This document shows, in pieces, positions 1 to 5,501 of a DNA stretch of 5,719 nucleotides. How positions within the stretch are numbered: the first letter of the stretch is position 1; every line of letters begins with the position of its first letter. Where the stretch lies: NCBI GenBank assembly GCA_002394465.1, contig DGTU01000193.1, positions 1 through 5,719 of the forward strand, given 5' to 3'. Under the pieces are notes generated by a model, which had not been told where the DNA came from, searched no databases, and saw only the letters and a list, made by a program, of their open reading frames with translations. Made by a program: the position numbers and the translations under genes. Source of the DNA: Treponema sp. UBA4328 (GTDB taxonomy: Bacteria; Spirochaetota; Spirochaetia; Treponematales; Treponemataceae).

Positions 1-24
1 TGTAAGTTTTTTTGTCATTTTCAT
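1..24 (-). CDS. 5' end of a minus-strand gene, product unknown
   Basis: Only eight codons are inside the window (MKMTKKLT), so the product cannot be identified. The start is chosen because an AGGAGG sequence (32-37) lies 7 nt upstream of the ATG at 24-22. A second in-frame ATG at 18-16 is only two codons later and too far from that site to be preferred. The lysine-rich N-terminus would suit the start of a signal peptide, but a hydrophobic core cannot be seen. The gene follows the RND exporter on the same strand after a 79-bp gap with no obvious terminator. It could therefore be co-transcribed with the exporter, or driven separately under the operator-like site at 40-74. A LolA-like or outer-membrane partner of the exporter is possible by context only. 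Confidence 0.6.
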
Positions 25-31
25 AAAAATA

Positions 32-37
32 CCTCCT
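32..37 (-). promoter_or_regulatory. Strong ribosome binding site of the gene at 1-24
   Basis: The minus strand reads AGGAGG, a full anti-16S match, followed by a 7-nt spacer to ATG. This site is the main evidence that a real gene starts at base 24. Confidence 0.8.
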
Positions 38-39
38 GG

Positions 40-74
40 GGTTTATTTTAATCGGTTCAATATCTTAAACCAAT
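40..74. promoter_or_regulatory. Operator-like degenerate palindrome, second copy of the exporter operator motif
   Basis: Bases 51-74 form an imperfect palindrome (9 of 12 positions pair) that matches the central 24 bp of the perfect palindrome at 3054-3087 at 19 of 24 positions. GGTTTA occurs at 40-45, GGTTCA at 54-59 and TAAACC at 66-71, so three of the four hexamer elements of the other site are present. It lies between the exporter stop and the start of the next minus-strand gene. A weak promoter-like pair (TTGGTT, 17 nt, TAAAAT at 45-50 on the minus strand) would overlap it, but would leave a leader of only about 14 nt, so that promoter is doubtful. Operator function is inferred from the resemblance and location. 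Confidence 0.55.
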
Positions 75-103
75 GTATTAACTGTTTGTTACAATTTCTA
101 AAG

Positions 104-3016
104 TTATTTTTTCTTCTCTTCAGCAAGCTTTGCCTTGTAAGCTTCTTTCTGCTCTTTTGACCACATGAATTTCGGATCAAATGCATTGAGAAGTCCCGGA
201 ATAACCGTCATTGCAAGCGTTGAACTTGTGAACATTACTACTGCTACAAGTGCTCCGATGTAGCGCAGGATGATGAACCTTGAGAAAAGAAGTACACAGA
301 ATCCAAGTCCTACTGCAATTGCATTCGTGATGATTCCCTTTCCGCTGGTGCTGAAGGTTTTCTTTGTTACTTCTTCAAGGTCGCCTGTCAGTGCGCGCTG
401 TGCCCTGTAGGTTTCCATAAAGTGAATCGTGTAGTCGATTCCGACACCGATTGCTACTGAAGCGATGATGCTTGTACACAGGTCGAGTGCGATACCGGCA
501 TAACCCATTACCATGAAGTTAAGCAGGATTGTAAGTCCGAGTGGAATTGCACCGATAAGTCCTGCCCATCCGCTCCTGAATGAGAGGGATATGATGATGA
601 ATACCATTGCAAGTGAAAGGAAGATGCTGACTGTCTGGCTGTTAACAACCATTTTTGTCATCATGTATTCCATTTCACCGTTACCTGTTGCTTCGAGGCT
701 GTAGCCTTCAGGGAAGTATTTAGCTGCATATTCCTGTGCATCCTTAATGATGGCTTCAGTTTCTGCCGTGCTGTGGCTTCGGAGCTGAACCTGTATGCGG
801 ATTGAATCCGGTTTCTGTGTCGTCATGTTGTTTGCAAAGCGTGCAATCTGGTCGCTTGCAAGGAGCATGAGGTACTGGCTTACGAGGTTACCGAGTTCTT
901 CGCGGCTTGCTACAGGGTATTTTGCAACATCATACGGAACTTCATAGTAATCAAGTCCGTTGAAGTTAAGCTGCTTTTCAAGTTCAGTTACAATCTGATC
1001 TACATTTGCACGTTTTCCGCCTGCATTTGTATATGCTGCATGGAGCATTTCAAGTCCCTGCTGAACCGTAATCTTTGATGAAAGTTTCTTTGCATATTCA
1101 ATGTTAGGATCAACGTATTCATCCGTGGTCTTTGCAATATCTTCGAGTGAAGGAACGTGCATAACCTGGTTCATCCTCTTGATGAAGGTTGTGAATGAAA
1201 CAATCTTTCCGATTCCATCATGGCGTGCAAGAAGATAATCCTGGAGTCCGTCAACCTGCTTGAGGATTTCAGGATTTGTAAGAAGATAGTGCTCTTTCGG
1301 TGCTTCCGTTTCTTCAGCAGTGCCGGCATCTGAACCGAATCCAAAGTCGTCTGTGCCTGCAGAAGCAAAATCCCCGAATCCGAAGTCATCACCTGAAGTT
1401 CCGAAATCAAAATCACTTGAAATCGTATCTGCTACTGATTCTGCTGCACCTGTATCTCCGCCTGAGAAGTCAAAGTCTCCGGCAATTTCATCGGCAACGG
1501 AAGCTTCCTGTTCCTGTGAAGCAGGTTTTTCGTTTCCGTTGATGAGGAGATAGAGTGTATTTGAGCCGGCAAGATGTTCATCTACATATGTTATGTCCTG
1601 GCGGAATTTACTGTCGTTCGGGAAGTAGTTAACGAGTGCCGTATCAACAATAAGCATTTTGAATCCTACTAATGCAAGGATAACGAGAATGAGCGTTGAA
1701 ATTACGAGGCGTGATTTTGTTCCCGAGAAGAAGTGGTAGATAGTGTAAAGTGTAGAACTTGTTGCTTCTTCTGCGCTCTTTCCTCCGCGGCGTGAAAGTT
1801 CACGTTCAAAGCGCATTTTAATTTTTGCAGAGAGCGATTTTTTGCTCTTTCTGTTCTTTCCGACCCTGCTTACAGGAGTTACGTAGAGAAGGCACGGAAT
1901 GAGTGTTGCTGAAAGGAGAAGTGAGAATACAACGCCTGCTGCTGCAAATACTGAGAATGATTTGAGCGGCATGATCGGGCTTGTGATGTTTGAAATGAAT
2001 CCTGCTACCGTTGTAACGCCGGCAAGAAGAACTGCAATCCAGACATCCTTGAGTCCGTATACGATTGCATCGGCGTGTTTTTCCTTTGTCATTTCACCTT
2101 CAACCTTGTCGAGGGCGATATAGTAGTGCGTCAGGACGTGGATTCCATATGCTGAACCGCAGGCAACCAGACAGACCGGAATTACGCTTCCGATGATTGT
2201 AAATGTAATTCCCATCATACACATGATTCCGACTGACCAGATTGTGCTCATCAGAACGGTAATAAGGGGGAGAAGGGTACCGCTGAGTGTATGGAAAGAG
2301 AAATAGAGTGAAAGGAGAACTACGAGTACTACAAAAGGAATGAGTACTACAAGGTCAGAAATCATGAAGTTATATCCGTCATCACTGAGTACCGGGTCAC
2401 CGAAGTACCTTACGTCAAGTTCGTCATGTCCTTCTACTGCTTTCTGACAGATATCCTTAATTGTGTGGAGTGAAGACATCTGCCTCTTTGAATTGAGCAT
2501 GTCACCGTTTTCATCTTTCGGTTCGAGGGTAATCATCATCTGTGTTGTTTTTCCGTCGTCTGTGATGATTACACGGTTGTACATTTCCTGCCAGTCAATG
2601 AGTTTTGATTTGATGGCTGCAATGTCTTCAGGACTTCCCGTATAGTTGTCACCGATAAGGCTTGAAGCTTTAAGTCCGCCGTCTTCGCCTACAACAAAGT
2701 CAATGTTTGCGATTGAATCGATGCTTTCAACATAAGGTACATTCGCAATCTGATCCGTCATGTTCTGGAGGATCTGAATGTATTCAGGCGTTACGATTGA
2801 TTCTCCGGTTGTTTCAACGGAAATACCGAGAACCATCATGCTTCCGAATTCTTCTTCGGTTTTAAGCATGCGCTGATAAGAGTCAGAGCTCTGAGGCATG
2901 TACATGCGCACAGTGTTTTCGATGCTGATTGTGCGGAGCTGCCATGCGAAAAAAGCCGTGACTGCCAGACTCAGGATGATTACCAGCCATGAGCCTTTGA
3001 GCATTTTCTTTATCAT
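104..3016 (-). CDS. RND-superfamily exporter, MMPL / COG1033 type
   Basis: This is a 970-residue inner-membrane protein with the duplicated RND fold. TM1 is near residues 10-28, followed by a first extracytoplasmic domain (about 30-218). A five-helix bundle covers 221-241, 247-267, 271-292, 325-345 and 353-378. After a basic cytosolic loop (383-412) come TM7 at 436-456, a second extracytoplasmic domain (about 458-792), and the second bundle (794-812, 816-836, 839-863, 893-913, 917-940). The tail is lysine-rich. The second bundle carries the family motif GVGIDYTIHF with D861-Y862, the likely proton-relay pair. The equivalent N-terminal motif, GSAYGIHV (287-294), has Ala in place of Asp. Family members export lipids, hopanoids or other hydrophobic molecules using proton-motive force; the substrate here is unknown. 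An acidic Asp/Phe/Gly-rich stretch at 499-575 looks like an insertion. The start is supported by AGGAG about 6 nt upstream of ATG. The gene has its own promoter with two palindromes. I am very sure of the superfamily and not of the substrate. Confidence 0.95.
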   Translation of the reverse strand: MIKKMLKGSWLVIILSLAVTAFFAWQLRTISIENTVRMYMPQSSDSYQRMLKTEEEFGSMMVLGISVETTGESIVTPEYIQILQNMTDQIANVPYVESIDSIANIDFVVGEDGGLKASSLIGDNYTGSPEDIAAIKSKLIDWQEMYNRVIITDDGKTTQMMITLEPKDENGDMLNSKRQMSSLHTIKDICQKAVEGHDELDVRYFGDPVLSDDGYNFMISDLVVLIPFVVLVVLLSLYFSFHTLSGTLLPLITVLMSTIWSVGIMCMMGITFTIIGSVIPVCLVACGSAYGIHVLTHYYIALDKVEGEMTKEKHADAIVYGLKDVWIAVLLAGVTTVAGFISNITSPIMPLKSFSVFAAAGVVFSLLLSATLIPCLLYVTPVSRVGKNRKSKKSLSAKIKMRFERELSRRGGKSAEEATSSTLYTIYHFFSGTKSRLVISTLILVILALVGFKMLIVDTALVNYFPNDSKFRQDITYVDEHLAGSNTLYLLINGNEKPASQEQEASVADEIAGDFDFSGGDTGAAESVADTISSDFDFGTSGDDFGFGDFASAGTDDFGFGSDAGTAEETEAPKEHYLLTNPEILKQVDGLQDYLLARHDGIGKIVSFTTFIKRMNQVMHVPSLEDIAKTTDEYVDPNIEYAKKLSSKITVQQGLEMLHAAYTNAGGKRANVDQIVTELEKQLNFNGLDYYEVPYDVAKYPVASREELGNLVSQYLMLLASDQIARFANNMTTQKPDSIRIQVQLRSHSTAETEAIIKDAQEYAAKYFPEGYSLEATGNGEMEYMMTKMVVNSQTVSIFLSLAMVFIIISLSFRSGWAGLIGAIPLGLTILLNFMVMGYAGIALDLCTSIIASVAIGVGIDYTIHFMETYRAQRALTGDLEEVTKKTFSTSGKGIITNAIAVGLGFCVLLFSRFIILRYIGALVAVVMFTSSTLAMTVIPGLLNAFDPKFMWSKEQKEAYKAKLAEEKKK
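1292..1522 (-). repeat. Low-complexity acidic insertion with internal repeats, inside the exporter gene
   Basis: The region encodes exporter residues 499-575. It is rich in Asp, Glu, Gly, Ala, Ser and Phe, with almost no basic residues before K574. Two repeat levels are visible. SVADEIAGDFDF (506-517) recurs as SVADTISSDFDF (527-538), 21 residues apart. DDFGFG (543-548) recurs at 556-561, 13 residues apart. It sits between a beta-strand-like segment (LYLLINGNE) and the helix beginning NPEILKQVDGLQDYL, a place where related exporters, as I recall them, have only a short turn. It is probably disordered and faces the periplasm. Its function is unknown. Confidence 0.8.
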
Positions 3017-3021
3017 ATTTT

Positions 3022-3027
3022 TCTCCT
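3022..3027 (-). promoter_or_regulatory. Ribosome binding site of the RND exporter
   Basis: The minus strand reads AGGAGA with a 5-nt gap to ATG at 3016. It fixes the exporter start and places TM1 directly at the N-terminus, as expected for RND proteins. Confidence 0.75.
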
Positions 3028-3053
3028 GTAAAAAGAAATGTAATAAGATTAAT

Positions 3054-3087
3054 GGTTTATCGGTTTAAGTACTTAAACCGATAAACC
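3054..3087. promoter_or_regulatory. Perfect 34-bp palindrome, probable repressor operator
   Basis: Each arm is 17 bp (GGTTTATCGGTTTAAGT and its exact reverse complement) with no spacer and no mismatch. Each arm contains two copies of GGTTTA in an 8-bp phase, so the site has four hexamer elements (3054-3059, 3062-3067, 3074-3079, 3082-3087). It begins at the predicted transcription start of the exporter and extends into the leader, a typical place for a repressor to block initiation. Such nested symmetry would suit a dimer or pair of dimers of a TetR-like or similar helix-turn-helix protein, but the regulator is not in the window. It could also fold as an RNA hairpin in the leader. No run of T follows it on the minus strand, so it is not a typical intrinsic terminator. 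Confidence 0.75.
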
Positions 3088-3088
3088 T

Positions 3089-3117
3089 AATATAATGACA
3101 CATCAGTGATGTGTCAA
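3089..3117 (-). promoter_or_regulatory. Sigma70-type promoter of the RND exporter
   Basis: On the minus strand, TTGACA (3117-3112) is a perfect -35 box. A 17-bp spacer leads to TATATT (3094-3089), which matches 5 of 6 -10 positions. Transcription would start near 3082, giving a leader of about 65 nt. The near-consensus boxes predict strong basal activity, which fits the presence of palindromes that could repress it. Confidence 0.75.
3096..3116. promoter_or_regulatory. 21-bp palindrome overlapping the exporter -35 box and spacer
   Basis: The arms TGACACATCA and TGATGTGTCA are exact reverse complements around a single central base (3106). The palindrome covers nearly the whole promoter spacer and five of the six -35 bases. 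Its sequence differs from the palindrome at 3054-3087, so it may bind a different regulator. Binding here would directly compete with RNA polymerase. The role is inferred from position and symmetry. Confidence 0.65.
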
Positions 3118-3141
3118 GATTTTTTAAGATCTTTTTAAATT

Positions 3142-5244
3142 TTAAACCTTAAATTTGGAAATTTCAGTAACAACCTGAGAAATGTTTTCGTTGTTCTGTG
3201 TGGTAAGCTCGTTGACCTTCTTCATTGATTCGTTCAGGTCATTTACACCACCGGAGATTTCGCCCATTGCGACGTTAATTTCGCTTGTCATTGAAGAAAG
3301 GTTGTTCATTTCTTCGAGAACCTTAGAACTGTTTTCTTCCATGTGGTGTGCACTGTCGCGGACTTCAACAGTGATAGAGTTAATCTGGTTCATTGCGTCG
3401 ATTACCTGCTTAGAACCGGCACTCTGTTCATCCATTGCACTCTTGATGATGTTTTCCTGTGTCGTAACTGTCTGAGTGTTGTTGAAGATGATGTCGAACT
3501 GCTTCTGCATTTCTTCAGAACTGCTGGTCATTGCAACGATCTTTTCGCGCAGGCTCTTCATGATGTCGTTGATCTTTTTACCCTGATTGTTTGAATCTTC
3601 TGCCAGAGTCCTGATTTCTTCTGCTACGACTGCGAAACCGGCACCGGCTTCGCCTGCGTGGGCAGCTTCGATTGCGGCGTTCATTGCGAGCATGTTCGTC
3701 TGGTTTGCGATGTTGCGGATTACGGCAGATGTTTCAACGAGAACTGCCGAGTCAGTTGCAATTGCCTGTGCCATTTCTACTGATTTCTTTACGACTTCAC
3801 GTCCGTTTTCTGCAGATTCAGTGAGGAGGGTAACGTTTTCACCGTTCTTTTCGAGGATCTGTGTAACGGAATTGATGTTTGCAACCATTTCTTCTACGGA
3901 AGCAGAAGACTGTGCTACGCTTGCTGCCTGGTTGCTGATAGCTTCATTGAGCGTCTTGATGCTGCTTACGATTTCAGTGATGTTTCTGTTACTGTTTTCA
4001 ACGCTTGCCTTCTGGTCTTCAATCTTTGAACTGATGTTGCTTATGTTGTCGCTGATTACGTTGATTGCCGAGGCAGATTCGCTCATGTTCTGTGAAAGGG
4101 ATTCACCCTGAGACTGCATGTCGCCTGTCTGGCTGATGACTGTCTTGACCATGCCGGCAATTTTTTTGATGGTGAGGTTGAAGAAGCCTGACATCTTTCC
4201 GAGTTCGTCTTCAGTTTTAACCGGAATTTCCATCGTAAGGTCACCGTCACCCTGTGAAATGTTTCTGAGGATGTCCGTAACGTTTACAAGGGTCTTTGTA
4301 ATTCTTCCTGCGATGAAAATTGATACGAGGAGCGAGAACAGGAAGCCGACTGCAAGAAGAATGAGTACGTTTGAAATAACTGCATTCGTTGCATCGTCGA
4401 GAACTGAAACCGGAATGAGAAGTACATAATCTACCGGGTAATAGTCGTTCTGTGCAGGGAAAGGGCGGATTTCTGTAAGTTCTCCTCCGAAAAGCTTTTC
4501 GCGTGATACGGTATAATTGCCCTGTGTATAGTCTTTGAGGGATTCGATGCCTATTTCACCGACCGGCTTGACTTCAGTTTCTGTTGCATAAGGGTTGAGG
4601 ACTACATTGTTGTTTGAGTCTACAAGGAGGAATTTGATGCTTCCCATTGAAGTTTCATCACCGAAAAGTTCGAGGAAGATTTCTGCATTAACTTCAATTG
4701 CAACAACTCCAAGAACGTTTCCTTCGCTGTCAGTAAAATTCCTTGCACCTGTGACTACGACTTTTCCATTCTGTTTCTGGTAAATGCAGGAACAGTAAAT
4801 AATTTCTTCTGCTTCTACTGCGTAGTCGTACCATTCTGCCTTGTCTGCGTCGTCAAATTCACCTTCCGGATAGCTTGTTACTTCTCCTGAGTCATAAAGA
4901 ATTGTTGCCGAAACAAATGTCGGATTGCTGCTTACGAGATCTTTTGATACGCTTTCTATTGCTTTCGGATCACCTTCGGTTGCTGCCGTTGCGAGCATAG
5001 CTACGGATTTATCGAGCTGACCCATGTATGCGGTAAGAACCTGATCCATGAGGTGAACGCTGCTTGAAACGCGGTCCGTAAACTGATTGGCATTTACACC
5101 CTTAACTTTAACATAAATTGCAGCACCGAGACCGATAAGAAGAATCGTTGTCATTATAACGATGCTCAGAACGAGGCGCATGAAGATTGAGTGGCGTCTG
5201 CTGATAAGTTTTTCTGATGAAGTGTTTGATACGATATCTGACAT
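3142..5244 (-). CDS. Methyl-accepting chemotaxis protein with extracytoplasmic Cache-like sensor
   Basis: This is a 700-residue chemoreceptor that would sense a ligand outside the inner membrane and control CheA kinase and flagellar behaviour. A short cytosolic N-terminus precedes TM1 (about 22-46). The sensor domain (about 50-285) has Cache-like features: a helix, WYDYAV (138-143), then VTGARNF and GVVAIEV strands. It probably has two Cache lobes, the second being FLLVDSNNNVVLNP onward. TM2 is about 287-312 and HAMP about 313-365, with the DELGKM segment typical of HAMP ends. The coiled-coil signalling domain follows, with its hairpin tip at 512-551 (IANQTNMLAMNAAIEAAHAG, then FAVVAEEIRTLAED). 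The usual AARAGE is AAHAGE here, with H529. The C-terminus ends SKFKV, so no NWETF-type CheR-binding pentapeptide is present. Two cysteines lie in a C-S-C pattern at 151-153 of the sensor. A GGAGA site 6 nt upstream supports the start. The ligand cannot be assigned. Confidence 0.96.
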   Translation of the reverse strand: MSDIVSNTSSEKLISRRHSIFMRLVLSIVIMTTILLIGLGAAIYVKVKGVNANQFTDRVSSSVHLMDQVLTAYMGQLDKSVAMLATAATEGDPKAIESVSKDLVSSNPTFVSATILYDSGEVTSYPEGEFDDADKAEWYDYAVEAEEIIYCSCIYQKQNGKVVVTGARNFTDSEGNVLGVVAIEVNAEIFLELFGDETSMGSIKFLLVDSNNNVVLNPYATETEVKPVGEIGIESLKDYTQGNYTVSREKLFGGELTEIRPFPAQNDYYPVDYVLLIPVSVLDDATNAVISNVLILLAVGFLFSLLVSIFIAGRITKTLVNVTDILRNISQGDGDLTMEIPVKTEDELGKMSGFFNLTIKKIAGMVKTVISQTGDMQSQGESLSQNMSESASAINVISDNISNISSKIEDQKASVENSNRNITEIVSSIKTLNEAISNQAASVAQSSASVEEMVANINSVTQILEKNGENVTLLTESAENGREVVKKSVEMAQAIATDSAVLVETSAVIRNIANQTNMLAMNAAIEAAHAGEAGAGFAVVAEEIRTLAEDSNNQGKKINDIMKSLREKIVAMTSSSEEMQKQFDIIFNNTQTVTTQENIIKSAMDEQSAGSKQVIDAMNQINSITVEVRDSAHHMEENSSKVLEEMNNLSSMTSEINVAMGEISGGVNDLNESMKKVNELTTQNNENISQVVTEISKFKV

Positions 5245-5289
5245 AATTTTCTCCGTTTATTAAATATTTTAGTAAGCGAATATACAAAC

Positions 5290-5317
5290 ATTATAATGCA
5301 TAAAATCCAAATGTCAC
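5290..5317 (-). promoter_or_regulatory. Sigma70-type promoter of the chemoreceptor gene
   Basis: On the minus strand, GTGACA (5317-5312; 5 of 6 to TTGACA), a 16-bp spacer and a perfect TATAAT (5295-5290) lie upstream of the gene. Transcription would start near 5283 with a leader of about 39 nt. No flagellar sigma28-like promoter was seen, which suggests expression outside the late flagellar regulon. Confidence 0.6.
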
Positions 5318-5379
5318 TAAATTACTGTCAATAATTTAAATATTTCAATAGAAAATAATTAAAAAAAATAAGGAAAAAG

Positions 5380-5408
5380 TTGAAATCTGCTTAATACAGG
5401 GTTATCAT
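5380..5408 (+). promoter_or_regulatory. Sigma70-type promoter of the LolA-like gene, with A-rich upstream tract
   Basis: TTGAAA (5380-5385) and TATCAT (5403-5408) are spaced by 17 bp, and each matches 5 of 6 consensus positions. An A-rich run at about 5351-5379 directly upstream resembles an UP element. Transcription would start near 5415, giving a leader of about 87 nt. Together with the minus-strand promoter, this accounts for most of the 257-bp divergent spacer; the rest is plain AT-rich sequence. Confidence 0.6.
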
Positions 5409-5465
5409 TTATTCAGAGTGTTTTTATGTTTTTTTAATAAAGGCACATGAATCTAAAAATATATT

Positions 5466-5487
5466 GGGCTGATGACATGCATCTCCC
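5466..5487 (+). promoter_or_regulatory. Small leader hairpin abutting the ribosome binding site
   Basis: GGG (5466-5468) can pair with CCC (5485-5487), and GATG (5471-5474) with CATC (5480-5483), around a 5-nt loop with a small internal loop. It is GC-rich in an AT-rich leader and ends one base before the AAAGGAG site. It might stabilise the mRNA or tune ribosome access. The stem is only seven pairs, so chance is possible. Confidence 0.35.
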
Positions 5488-5494
5488 AAAGGAG
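5488..5494 (+). promoter_or_regulatory. Ribosome binding site of the LolA-like gene
   Basis: AAAGGAG lies 7 nt before the ATG at 5502. It decides the start and agrees with the signal peptide that begins there. Confidence 0.8.
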
Positions 5495-5501
5495 TTTTTT
5501 C

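Noticed and set aside
1171..1553. Several overlapping open frames on both strands around the acidic insertion
   Set aside because: They arise from the repetitive codons of the exporter insertion. The exporter frame is continuous across the region with conserved domains on both sides.
3054..3116. The two palindromes as intrinsic terminators or as mobile-element ends
   Set aside because: No T tract follows either one on the minus strand, there is no transposase or target duplication, and the promoter overlap explains them better as operators.
3116..3140. Possible terminator after the chemoreceptor gene (AAGAT/ATCTT stem on the minus strand)
   Set aside because: The stem is only 5 bp of mostly A-T pairs with an 8-nt loop and no following T run, so it is too weak to call. 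Read-through from the receptor gene into the exporter cannot be excluded.
3587..4111. Plus-strand open frame of 174 codons opposite the chemoreceptor
   Set aside because: It is the antisense shadow of the conserved signalling domain, has no suitable ribosome site, and its composition is explained by the gene on the other strand.
5292..5297. TATAAT on the plus strand as a second promoter for the LolA-like gene
   Set aside because: It is the symmetric overlap of the minus-strand -10 box. Its plus-strand -35 candidate (TTAGTA) is weak, and the pair at 5380-5408 is closer and better.
5326..5331. A perfect TTGACA on the minus strand as the -35 box of the chemoreceptor
   Set aside because: At 16-18 bp spacing the -10 candidates are TGGATT or GGATTT, which are poor. 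The pair at 5290-5317 is better.
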